From NCBI GenBank assembly GCA_963738375.1, contig CAVTWL010000006.1, forward strand, positions 620,001 to 684,000: a stretch of DNA of 64,000 bases, written 5' to 3'. Shown here in pieces: positions 51,401 to 60,081 of this stretch (positions are counted from its first letter, which is position 1; each line of letters begins with the position of its first letter). Source of the DNA: Bog-159 sp963738375. GTDB taxonomy: Bacteria; Acidobacteriota; Terriglobia; Bryobacterales; Bryobacteraceae. The position numbers were made by a program, and so were the translations under genes. Under the pieces are notes generated by a model that made no database searches, was not told the origin of the DNA, and saw nothing but the letters and a program-made list of their open reading frames with translations.

Positions 51401-53194
51401 ATGAGTGCGACCATGCTCGATATGCCTGCTGCGCTGCCGAAGAAGAGTTCATCGCCGGCACGAGCCTGGCTGCGCGCGCTGGAACTGACGGCGACGATAG
51501 GCAGCGATCCCACGAGAATACTGTCTTCGGTCATCGAAGAGTTTGCGAAGTCTTCCGGCGGCGCGCCCGCGCTGCTTTCCGCGAGCGGTTGCATGACGTA
51601 CCGCGATTTGGCGGAGCAATCGAACCGTTACACACGATGGGCTCTGGAAAAAGGTTTTTCCAAGGGTGACACAGTCTGCCTGTTGATGCGGAACCAGCCG
51701 GAATACCTGGCTATCTGGTTGGGCATCTGCCGCGCGGGCTGCGTGGTGGCGCTGCTGAATACAAGCCTGGCGGGGCGATCGCTCGCGCATTGCGTGAACC
51801 TGGTCGCGCCGAAACACGTGATTGTGGCGAAGGAAATGGCGGACCGTTTGATCGCGGCGCTGCCGGACATCGCGGTTCCCCCGGAGATATCGGTCCACGG
51901 GGAGGATCTTGACACTGCGCGGTATTCGGGCGAAGATCTAGCCGATGATGAACGTCGGACCGTGCGGACCGGCGACCGGGCTCTGTACATCTTCACCTCG
52001 GGAACGACTGGCTTGCCCAAGGCGGCCAACATCAGCCATGCCAGGATCATGCAGTGGAGTTACTGGTTCGCTGGGTTGATGGGCACCGGGCCTGGCGACC
52101 GCTTGTATAACTGCCTGCCGATGTACCACAGCGTTGGCGGCGTGCTGGCGGCCGGCGCCGTTCTTGTGAGCGGAGGATCGTTGGCGATCCGCGACGGGTT
52201 TTCAGCCAGGCAATTCTGGAGCGATATCGCCCGCTGGGATTGCACGTTATTTCAATATATCGGTGAACTGTGCCGCTACCTGCTGCAGGGAGCGTCCGAT
52301 CCGCTCGAAAGCACGCACCGGGTAAGGATGGCTTGCGGGAATGGGCTGCGTCCCGAGATATGGAGTCAGTTCCAATCGCGGTTCGCCATTCCTAAGGTTC
52401 TGGAGTTCTACGCCGCCACTGAAGGCAACGTTTCGCTGTTTAACGTCGAAGGCAAGCCCGGCGCGGTGGGGCGCATTCCAGCCTACCTGGCCCATCGATT
52501 CCCGGCCACGTTAGTAAGGTTCGATGTTGAGGCGGGTGAGCCGGTGCGCAACGAGGATGGTTTTTGTGTCCCCTGTGAGATGAACGAACCGGGTGAGGCG
52601 ATCGGCAGAATTTTTGAAGACGCCTCGAACTTAGGCAACCGGTTCGAAGGATACAGCGGTCCAGACGCTACCGGCAAGAAGATTTTGCGTAATGTATTTG
52701 AGCGGGGCGATGCGTGGTTTCGCACGGGCGACTTACTGCGCAAGGATAAGGAAGGCTACTTCTATTTTGTCGACCGCATCGGAGATACGTTCCGCTGGAA
52801 AGGGGAGAATGTATCGACGACGGAAGTCGCCGAAGCCCTGTCTGCGTTCCCGGGGGTTCTGCAAGCGAATGTTTATGGTGTCGAATCGCCCGGCGCGGAT
52901 GGAAGGGCCGGCATGGCGGCGCTGGCGGTAGTGGAAGATCTGGACTTAGCGGCTTTGCAAAGTCATCTGGCTGCTTGTCTGCCAGGTTATGCGCACCCTT
53001 TATTTCTGCGTATCCGCCGCGCACTGGAAGTAACCGGCACGTTCAAATATACGAAGGCGGGCCTCGTGCGAGACGGATACACCCCGGCTGCGACGGACGA
53101 CACCATGTACTTCAATGACCGGGAACGCGGCGAGTTCGTGCGTTTGGACGAGGCGCTCTACGCGCGGATTCAGTCCGGGGAGGTGCGGCTATGA
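51401..53194 (+). CDS. FATP/very-long-chain acyl-CoA synthetase-like ligase
   Basis: A 597-residue adenylate-forming ligase of the FadD6/SLC27 group: 'LYIFTSGTTGLPKAANISHA', 'RLYNCLPMYHSVGGVLAAGA', 'VLEFYAATEGNVSLFNVEGK' (FATP-like 'ATEGN'), and 'WFRTGDLLRKDKEGYFYFVD'. These enzymes activate long-chain fatty acids or bile-acid-like carboxylates to CoA thioesters. It could supply the acyl group used by the acyltransferases downstream. ATG 51401 is used; TTG 51380 is possible. Its end overlaps the next start (ATGA). Confidence 0.87.
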   Translation: MSATMLDMPAALPKKSSSPARAWLRALELTATIGSDPTRILSSVIEEFAKSSGGAPALLSASGCMTYRDLAEQSNRYTRWALEKGFSKGDTVCLLMRNQPEYLAIWLGICRAGCVVALLNTSLAGRSLAHCVNLVAPKHVIVAKEMADRLIAALPDIAVPPEISVHGEDLDTARYSGEDLADDERRTVRTGDRALYIFTSGTTGLPKAANISHARIMQWSYWFAGLMGTGPGDRLYNCLPMYHSVGGVLAAGAVLVSGGSLAIRDGFSARQFWSDIARWDCTLFQYIGELCRYLLQGASDPLESTHRVRMACGNGLRPEIWSQFQSRFAIPKVLEFYAATEGNVSLFNVEGKPGAVGRIPAYLAHRFPATLVRFDVEAGEPVRNEDGFCVPCEMNEPGEAIGRIFEDASNLGNRFEGYSGPDATGKKILRNVFERGDAWFRTGDLLRKDKEGYFYFVDRIGDTFRWKGENVSTTEVAEALSAFPGVLQANVYGVESPGADGRAGMAALAVVEDLDLAALQSHLAACLPGYAHPLFLRIRRALEVTGTFKYTKAGLVRDGYTPAATDDTMYFNDRERGEFVRLDEALYARIQSGEVRL

Positions 53195-54159
53195 GGCAGA
53201 GCGAATATTCCATCCGTATCGGGTTGGTCAACAACATGCCCGACGCCGCGCTGGAGGCGACTGAGCAACAGTTTGCCGGATTGCTTGGCGCAGCGGCCGA
53301 AGATATGCCGGTGCAACTGTCTCTGTTCGCGCTGCCGGGCGTGCCGCGGTCCGAGGAAGGAAAACGCCGCATCGATGGTCTGTATTGCAGCACAGACACC
53401 CTTGGGGAAGCGGCGGTCGATGCGCTGATTGTCACGGGGGCTGAGCCGTTGTGCCCCAATCTGAAAGACGAACCTTATTGGAATGGCTTCGCCCGGCTGG
53501 TCGATTGGGCCGAGGAGAATACTTATTCCGCGATCTGGAGCTGCCTGGCCGCACATGCGGCCGTTCTGCATACGGATGGCATTCCCCGCCAGCGGCTTAG
53601 TGAGAAGCTCTTCGGCGTGTTTGAGTCGGAGACCGTTGCGGAGCATTATTTGACATCGGGGTTGCCGGGACGGCACTGGATGCCGCATTCGCGATGGAAT
53701 GGAATCGCCGAGGAAGCGCTCACCGCGCGCGGTTATCGCATTCTTACGCGAGCGGAAGACGCGGGTGTGGATACGTTCATAAGAAAGGGCCAGAGCCAGT
53801 TCGTGTTCTTTCAAGGCCACCCGGAGTATGAAGCCGCTACCTTGCTACGCGAATATCGGCGGGATATCCGCCGTTTTCTGCGGCGCGAGACAGAAGCGTA
53901 TCCCGCTGCGCCGCGAGCGTATTTTGACGAAAACTGCGCCGCTCTGCTGGCTGGGATGAAGCGCAAGGCCCATTTGAACCGCGAGGAAGAAGCGCTTGCG
54001 GACTTTCCAAGCGGGGCGCTGGCCTCCACCCTAAGCAATAGCTGGCGATCGTCCGCTGTTAGCGTCTATCGAAATTGGCTAAGCTATTTGTCGGCGCAGA
54101 AATACCAGCGGCTGAGAGCCCCGTATGTGGCGGAAGCCGCGTTGCGCGAGTCGGCATAG
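53191..54159 (+). CDS. MetA-family homoserine O-acyltransferase-like protein
   Basis: A 322-residue member of the MetA (homoserine O-succinyl/acetyltransferase, class-I amidotransferase fold) family. Key blocks: 'DALIVTGAEPLCPNLKDEPY', nucleophile Cys118 in 'YSAIWSCLAAHAAVLH', 'GIPRQRLSEKLFGVFE', 'MPHSRW' and His210/Glu212 in 'FFQGHPEYEAATLLREYRRD'. The catalytic Cys/His/Glu set is intact. Canonical MetA activates homoserine with succinyl- or acetyl-CoA. In this cluster it may make an O-acyl-homoserine for the MetY-like enzyme at the end; another hydroxy amino acid is possible. Confidence 0.85.
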   Translation: MRQSEYSIRIGLVNNMPDAALEATEQQFAGLLGAAAEDMPVQLSLFALPGVPRSEEGKRRIDGLYCSTDTLGEAAVDALIVTGAEPLCPNLKDEPYWNGFARLVDWAEENTYSAIWSCLAAHAAVLHTDGIPRQRLSEKLFGVFESETVAEHYLTSGLPGRHWMPHSRWNGIAEEALTARGYRILTRAEDAGVDTFIRKGQSQFVFFQGHPEYEAATLLREYRRDIRRFLRRETEAYPAAPRAYFDENCAALLAGMKRKAHLNREEEALADFPSGALASTLSNSWRSSAVSVYRNWLSYLSAQKYQRLRAPYVAEAALRESA

Positions 54160-54166
54160 AGAAGCG

Positions 54167-55234
54167 ATGGACCGCTTTGAAATTCATCCGGTCGGATGCT
54201 GCGCGCTGCCGGAAGTCGGCGCTTTCCTGGGGCGGCAGCTGAGTCCGCGGACCGGGATCGAGAGGCGGCTCCGCTGGCTGCTTTTGGACAATCCGGCTGC
54301 AACGCAGGGCGATTCCTTTGGCTATTGCGTTCGCGACGGATACGGCGCGATGCGAGGGCTAAGCCTGCATTTCCCGGCGATTTATTCGTCTTCAAACAAG
54401 CAGCTTCGCGGCCTCGGATCCGGCAGTTACTATGTCGATGCGGCGGCGCGGTCGCTGGGATTCTATCTATTCAAGAAATACTTGCGCGTCCCCGGTTACT
54501 CGTTCCATTTTGCGTCGACTTGCAATGCAGTTTCGAGCGAATTATGGAAGGTCGCAGGCGGGTCTGCGGTGCCGGAATCCGAAATAGAATATGTCGTACC
54601 GCTGAAGCTGAATGCCGTGATTCCAGAACTGGTAGCCAGCCGGACGAGGAGCAGGGTAATAGCCGGAATTGCGCGTGCGATTGGAAGGGCGGCCGATCCG
54701 GCGCTGCGGTTGGTGACCAGGACTTCCTCGGGGATCCGCATCGAGCCGTGCCGGGACTGGGCGAAATTGGCGGAACTCTCGCGGCGCCACCGGCCGCCGA
54801 ATTCGATTCGCTGTGAGCGATCCGCCGAGTTTCTTGAGTGGCGATACGGGCCGGATTCGCCGCTATATCCGTGCGGTGTGTATCTTGCCAGCGATACAGC
54901 AGGCAGTGAAGGCTGGTTCGCGTTAGGCGACTTGAGCCGAGGCAAGAATCACATGTTCCGGGAGGCCGTTCTGCTGGACGCGATCTACCCCGCGGATGGA
55001 ATGAATTTAGGGCGCCTTTTCCCTGCCATACTGCGAACTGCCGCGGAAGGGGCCGACACCATATCTTTTCGCGGGCGCCCTGGGCTGGACTTCGGTGAAT
55101 TGAGGCCCTGGGCGATCCGCCGAAAGTCGGCTACGCCAAGAGCATTCGTGATCACGCCGAAGGGCGCTCCGAAAGTTCCGGTGGAGGCGCTGGAGTACGA
55201 CGATAGCGATTACGTGGCGTGGAGGTTCGACTGA
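54167..55234 (+). CDS. GNAT/FemAB-like putative N-acyltransferase
   Basis: A 355-residue protein without a family I can name firmly. The first half has GNAT-like features ('SFGYCVRDGYGAMRGLSLHF', 'LGSGSYYVDAAARSLGFYLF'), where the structural-water/CoA loop would be R/Q-x-x-G; the second half ('RCERSAEFLEWRYGPDSPLY') looks like a repeated acyltransferase domain, as in FemAB- or dual-GNAT proteins found in polysaccharide and lipid clusters. Start ATG 54167 is 7 nt after the MetA-like stop. Possibly forms an amide or ester bond in the product. Confidence 0.62.
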   Translation: MDRFEIHPVGCCALPEVGAFLGRQLSPRTGIERRLRWLLLDNPAATQGDSFGYCVRDGYGAMRGLSLHFPAIYSSSNKQLRGLGSGSYYVDAAARSLGFYLFKKYLRVPGYSFHFASTCNAVSSELWKVAGGSAVPESEIEYVVPLKLNAVIPELVASRTRSRVIAGIARAIGRAADPALRLVTRTSSGIRIEPCRDWAKLAELSRRHRPPNSIRCERSAEFLEWRYGPDSPLYPCGVYLASDTAGSEGWFALGDLSRGKNHMFREAVLLDAIYPADGMNLGRLFPAILRTAAEGADTISFRGRPGLDFGELRPWAIRRKSATPRAFVITPKGAPKVPVEALEYDDSDYVAWRFD

Positions 55235-55242
55235 ACAGCCCG

Positions 55243-56607
55243 ATGCTCGACGAATTGCGCCGCACCGCGGCGCGGGTGGAATCCGATATTGCCGGCGGAC
55301 CGATCGTGCCTTGTGTGACTCCGGAAGCGATCCGCCGGCACTTGGCTGCTAATTTTGACTTCAGCCAGCCGCTGGCTCTGGACGACGTGATCCCGGAAGT
55401 CGAAAGCATGCTGCGGCAATGGCAGGTACAGGTGACGCATCCGCGTTATTTCGGCCTGTTCAATCCGAGCGTGACGGTGGCGTCGATCGCCGGCGACCTG
55501 CTGACGGCCCTGTACAATCCGCAGCTGGCGGCTTGGCGGACTGCGCCGGCGGCTAACGAGATCGAGCGGCACACTCTGAAGTGGCTGGCCGCCAAGTTCG
55601 GGCTTCCGGCCGACGCAGCGGCGAATTTCACCAGCGGCGGCGGGGAAGCGAACCTCTCGGCCGTAGTGGTTGCGCTGACGCAAGCGTTTCCCGAGTTCGG
55701 TGAAGGGGGCGTACGAGGCATCGCGGCAGCGCCGGCCCTGTATCTGACGGGCGGCGCGCATCATGGGTTTCTCAAGACTGCGCGCATGACGGGGTTAGGG
55801 CGGCAGGCACTGCGCTATGTCGCGACGGACGGAAACTTGAAGATGGACGTTGCCGATCTTGCCAGGCAAGTGAAAGCCGACAGGAAAGCGGGCCTGGCGC
55901 CATTCATGGTGGTGGCTACGGCGGGGACGACGGCAGCGGGCGCGATCGATCCCCTGCCGGAAATCGCGCGCTTTTGCCGGTTGGAAAACTTGTGGTTTCA
56001 TGTCGACGCCGCTTGGGGTGGGGCGGCGGTGCTGTCGCCACGGCTGAAGACGCATCTGGCTGGAATTGGCGAGGCGGATTCGATTACTTGCGACGCGCAT
56101 AAGTGGTTTTCCGTGCCGATGGGCGCGGGTATGTTCTTCTGCCGTCATCCCGATTCGGTTTCGCGAGCCTTCGATTCCGAAATTTCGTTCATGCCGGGGA
56201 GCACCGAATCTGGCCAGGATCCATACACGACGACCACGCAGTGGTCGCGGCGGTTTATCGGGCTCAAACTCTTCATGGCGCTGGCTGAGCGGGGCGAATC
56301 CGGCTACCGGGAGATGATCGAACACCAGACGCGCATGGGCGATGTACTGCGGCAGTCACTGAGAGATGCGGGCTGGCGGATCGTGAACGACACGCCGTTG
56401 CCGCTGGTGTGTTTCACGCGCGAGGGCCTGGTGGCGCCGCGGTTCCTGGCTGCGCTTTACGAGCGGCAGATCGCGTGGATGTCGTCCGTTGAATTGGATG
56501 GCGGCGAACCCGTGCTGCGGGCGTGCGTCACCAGTTTCCGGACGACGGAACGGGATATCGAGTGGGTAGTGGGCGAGATGGCCCGCATTGTCGAAGAGGA
56601 AGGTTGA
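55243..56607 (+). CDS. group II PLP-dependent amino-acid decarboxylase
   Basis: A 454-residue type-I-fold PLP enzyme related to aromatic-L-amino-acid, glutamate and 2,4-diaminobutyrate decarboxylases. 'ANFTSGGGEANLSAVVVALT' and 'GAHHGFLKTARMTGLG' (PLP ring-stacking His) precede the PLP lysine in 'DSITCDAHKWFSVPMGAGMF', with the cofactor Asp in 'LWFHVDAAWGGAAVLSP'. It would turn an amino acid into an amine. ATG 55243 is chosen; SD GGAGG at 55221-55225 could also serve CTG 55231. It sits 8 nt behind the GNAT-like gene. Confidence 0.88.
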   Translation: MLDELRRTAARVESDIAGGPIVPCVTPEAIRRHLAANFDFSQPLALDDVIPEVESMLRQWQVQVTHPRYFGLFNPSVTVASIAGDLLTALYNPQLAAWRTAPAANEIERHTLKWLAAKFGLPADAAANFTSGGGEANLSAVVVALTQAFPEFGEGGVRGIAAAPALYLTGGAHHGFLKTARMTGLGRQALRYVATDGNLKMDVADLARQVKADRKAGLAPFMVVATAGTTAAGAIDPLPEIARFCRLENLWFHVDAAWGGAAVLSPRLKTHLAGIGEADSITCDAHKWFSVPMGAGMFFCRHPDSVSRAFDSEISFMPGSTESGQDPYTTTTQWSRRFIGLKLFMALAERGESGYREMIEHQTRMGDVLRQSLRDAGWRIVNDTPLPLVCFTREGLVAPRFLAALYERQIAWMSSVELDGGEPVLRACVTSFRTTERDIEWVVGEMARIVEEEG

Positions 56608-56612
56608 ACGGG

Positions 56613-57887
56613 ATGCGAAGCGAGACAATTGCCATTCACGGCGGGTACAAGGACGATCCCACAACCAAGGCGGTAGCCGTACCGATCTACCAGACGGCCG
56701 CTTACGCATTCGACAGCGCCGATCATGCCGCATCGCTGTTCAATCTGGAAGCGGCCGGATTCCGGTATACGCGCATCGGTAATCCGACTACGGACGTGCT
56801 GGAGCGAAGAGTAGCGGCATTGGAGGGCGGGTTAGAAGCTCTGTGTGTCAGCTCGGGACAAGCGGCCGTTAACTACGCGGTGTCAAACCTTACCGGACTG
56901 GGTACGAATATTATATCGGTACCGCAGCTCTACGGAACGACACATACCCTGTTCAACTATGTTCTGCCCAACCAAGGGGTGACGGTTCGTTTCGCGGATT
57001 CGGATCGCGCCGAGGATATTGAAAAACTGATTGACGACAATACGCGCGGGGTGTTTTGCGAAAGCGTGGGCAATCCGGCCGGGAACATTTGCGATATTGA
57101 GGCGCTTGCCAGCGCGGCGCACGCGCACGGCGTTCCGCTGATCGTGGATAACACGGTGGCTACGCCGATCCTGCTGCGGCCCATCGATTACGGCGCCGAC
57201 ATCGTGGTGCACTCGCTGACGAAATTCATGGGCGGGCACGGGACGACACTAGGTGGCGCGATCGTGGATAGCGGCAAGTTTCCCTGGAGTAAGCACGCCG
57301 ATCGTTTTCCGATGTTCAGCCAGCCCGACCCTTCCTATCACGACCTGGTTTACACCGAGCATTTCCGCGAAGCTGCTTACCTGGGGCGCTGCCGCTCCGT
57401 GTATCAGCGAACGGCGGGCGCGGTGCTCGCTCCGCTCAGCGCTTTCCTGCTGTTGCAAGGCATCGAGACGGTGGCGCTGCGGGTGGAGCGTCATGTCAGG
57501 AACGGCCGCGCAGTGGCCGAGTATCTGCGCCGCGACCGGCGGGTGGATTGGGTGAATTATGCGGGTTTTCCGGACAGCGCCTACTACGCGCTCGCGCAAC
57601 GCTACCTCGGCGGATGCGGCTGCTCTTTGATGACGTTTGGCGTCCAGGGCGGATACGAAGCGGCCAAGAGATTCTACGACGCGTTGCATCTGATCAAGAG
57701 GCTGGTGAATATCGGCGACGCCAAATCACTCGCTTGCCATCCAGCTTCGACGACGCACCGGCAAATGTCGGCTGAAGAGCAGCGCAGGGCTGGCGTGACA
57801 CCGGAAACGCTGCGGCTCAGCGTCGGGATCGAACATATCGACGACATCATCGGGGATCTCAATCAGGCGCTGGAAGCGACAGCCTAG
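56613..57887 (+). CDS. MetY-type O-acylhomoserine sulfhydrylase-like PLP enzyme
   Basis: A 424-residue Cys/Met-metabolism PLP enzyme: 'PIYQTAAYAFDSADHAASLF', 'GFRYTRIGNPTTDVLERRVA', 'CVSSGQAAVNYAVSNLTGLG', 'PLIVDNTVATPILLRPIDYG' and the PLP lysine in 'HSLTKFMGGHGTTLGGAIVD'. Length and the PxYQT/NPT pattern fit MetY (O-acetylhomoserine aminocarboxypropyltransferase). It catalyses gamma-replacement with sulfide, or with carbon/other nucleophiles in known biosynthetic clusters such as fusaric acid (Fub7). Last gene of the cluster; SD GAGGAAGG precedes the ATG. Confidence 0.9.
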   Translation: MRSETIAIHGGYKDDPTTKAVAVPIYQTAAYAFDSADHAASLFNLEAAGFRYTRIGNPTTDVLERRVAALEGGLEALCVSSGQAAVNYAVSNLTGLGTNIISVPQLYGTTHTLFNYVLPNQGVTVRFADSDRAEDIEKLIDDNTRGVFCESVGNPAGNICDIEALASAAHAHGVPLIVDNTVATPILLRPIDYGADIVVHSLTKFMGGHGTTLGGAIVDSGKFPWSKHADRFPMFSQPDPSYHDLVYTEHFREAAYLGRCRSVYQRTAGAVLAPLSAFLLLQGIETVALRVERHVRNGRAVAEYLRRDRRVDWVNYAGFPDSAYYALAQRYLGGCGCSLMTFGVQGGYEAAKRFYDALHLIKRLVNIGDAKSLACHPASTTHRQMSAEEQRRAGVTPETLRLSVGIEHIDDIIGDLNQALEATA

Positions 57888-57897
57888 TTCTTGCGGC

Positions 57898-59446
57898 TTA
57901 CTTGAGACCATAAACCACGAGCTGGTTCGAAGCTGTCGCCATGTAGACTTTGCCGTTGGTGACTACCGGAACCACGAACTTTGCCAGGTTACCCAGGTTA
58001 TCCGCCGAGTTCATGTTGCTGTTCCATAACTCGGTGGCAACGTTGGAAGCGTTGAATGCGCGCAGTTCCCCGGGAACGATTGAGACGGAGGCGCTGGCCG
58101 TCGACACCGCTGCCCAGACGATACCGCTACCCGCGGTACTCCCGTTGGCCGACACGGCTAAAGCGCCGCCGCCAGGGAAACCTGCGAGAGCGGGATTCTG
58201 GTAAACCGGAGTAGTGCTCAGCAAGCCAGCGGAGAAGCTGAAGGCTTTCAATGTATCGTTGGCAGCCCATAGATAAAGCAATGGGGGAGTGGACGCGCCG
58301 GTTCTGTTCCAGTAAGCGAGGTGATGAATCTGGAGGCAACTGGAGTCGGCACTGGAGGAACAGCCCGCGGTTGCCGCGAAGCTCTGGGTCATTTGCAAGG
58401 CGCCGCTGGAGGTGATTTGAACCAGGTAGAGGGTACCGGCTTTGCCGCCGCCGGTCAGCGCATTGGCTCCTGGAATCAGCAGCGGTCCGCCGGCGCCCAG
58501 GTCGTAGTCATTGATGTTCAACGTGGACCAGTTGGGATCGGTAAAGAGGCCCGCGATCTTGTTGCTAGCGATGCGGACAAAGCTCTGACCGACGTCCGTC
58601 GAGGTGACGTCGCCGTTGCCGGTCATGACGGTGAAGCCTTTGGTATCCGCGGCGGGGCCTCTGCCGGACATCCAAATGCCGCCGTCGCTGCCGTCGGCCG
58701 TTGTGTTCAACACGTAGTTCTGTTTCAGCGTCGTGGCATTGTAGCCCAGCACCCAGCCGTGATAAGGGTTGACGCTCTCGTTCTTCTGGACGGCGAAGGT
58801 CAGGTAAACGGAGCCGTTGAGCAACAAGAGAGCGGGGCGCTGGAATTCTTCGGTATTGCTGAAGGCGATCTTGCCCCCGGACGAGCCGACGCCGGTCCCG
58901 GGGGAACTAGCCCGAATGGTCACCGGGCCGCCGAACTTCTCCGCTCCGGTGGTCACGTCAAGAGCGTGCAGCAGAAACGCGGTTTTGGAGCTCACCACGG
59001 TCATCGAAACCAGGTACATGGTGTTCGAAGTGGTATCGATAACAGGCGCAGAAACAACGCCCGGCATGCGCGATGCCGTTGCGTGGGGGAGAAAGGGTGA
59101 CGGCCGTGCCCAGATTTACTTGCCAAAGCGGAGTGGGTAGCGTAGCGCTATCGGCATCGAACGCGTAGACGGTGTTGTTGATGGTGGCGACGTAGACGAC
59201 GTTGTGCGTGCCGCCGGAAATGCTGACGTTCGGCAGGTACAATGGCTGCGCATAAATGTGATCGTCGACCGAACGCTTAAACAGAAGCCCGAAGTTAGTG
59301 GTATTTACGTTCGATGTTGTCAGTACGGTTTCGGTCAGATTGGCGCAGGTACGCCCCTGGTTGTACTGGCCGGTGGGGATGGCTGTCTGGGCCCAGGCCG
59401 CGGTGATCGCGGCGCAAAGGCTGAAAACGGAGAACGTGCGTGGCAT
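57898..59446 (-). CDS. secreted PQQ-like propeller protein, interrupted by one frameshift
   Basis: Read as one ~515-residue gene. From ATG 59446: signal 'MPRTFSVFSLCAAITAAWAQ', then 'VDDHIYAQPLYLPNVSISGG' and 'VVYVATINNTVYAFDADSAT' (propeller blade). At a run of five G (59086-59090 forward) the frame shifts; 'GVVSAPVIDTTSNTMYLVSM' and further blades ('GGIWMSGRGPAADTKGFTVM') continue to the stop at 57898. Removing one base in the run restores the frame. Proteins of this type are frequent in Acidobacteria; activity unknown. Confidence 0.78.
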
Positions 59447-59547
59447 GGGAAGCTCCTCAACCTCATCCAGTATACTCCCGGCGATTTTGGGACCATCACT
59501 CCAGGCAGGACGTTGGGGCTGCTACCCTGAGCGAGGGATGTTTCACC

Positions 59548-60081
59548 ATGAAGCGCGCTAAGCGCAGGGGAGGGAAGCCCTCGGGGAAGCTGGCTGCTCT
59601 GGGCGGCTTATCGGCGACGGTTTTGGGATTAGCCGCGGTCGTATTTCAGACGCAATATACGATTACGGTGCAATCGCCCGTGAATGTGCGGCTCCAGTGG
59701 CCGTTGGTGATCGCGCCACGTGTTTCGGCCGAGGAAACGGGCGCGGCCCGCGCCGACCAGTCCGGGCGAAGGTTGACCGCGTATCAGCAATACGCCTGTA
59801 ACAAGTTCGGGCAGGCATGCCGCATCGCGCTGGCGATTCAGCGCGCCGAGAATCCGCGCGGGGCTTGTGAGATCTATCATTACAACTCGGACGGAACTCT
59901 CGACTGGGGCTATTTCCAAATCAATACGGTACACCTGAAGCGCGCGGGCTTGAACTTGCGAGACTTGCTGGATTGCAAGGCGAACATCGACTTCGCCTAC
60001 AAGCTTTACCTGGAGAGCGGCTTCGTGCCGTGGTCGACTTACAACAGCGGGGCTTACCGTAGGTTTTTGAAGGGATTTTAG
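59548..60081 (+). CDS. membrane-anchored lysozyme/lytic transglycosylase-like protein
   Basis: A 177-residue protein: basic N-terminus, one hydrophobic helix ('LAALGGLSATVLGLAAVVF') as anchor or signal, then a lysozyme-like domain with candidate catalytic Glu in 'ALAIQRAENPRGACEIYHYN' and 'GTLDWGYFQINTVHLKRAGL', ending 'WSTYNSGAYRRFLKGF'. It would cleave peptidoglycan in the periplasm. ATG 59548 is chosen. Its stop overlaps the convergent barrel gene by 4 bp. Confidence 0.78.
   Translation: MKRAKRRGGKPSGKLAALGGLSATVLGLAAVVFQTQYTITVQSPVNVRLQWPLVIAPRVSAEETGAARADQSGRRLTAYQQYACNKFGQACRIALAIQRAENPRGACEIYHYNSDGTLDWGYFQINTVHLKRAGLNLRDLLDCKANIDFAYKLYLESGFVPWSTYNSGAYRRFLKGF

Noticed and set aside
53191..54159. 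Ordinary glutamine amidotransferase
   Set aside because: The MetA-specific blocks (VTGAE, GIP...EKLFGVFE, PHSR, GHPEYE) are all present, so the homoserine acyltransferase family fits better.
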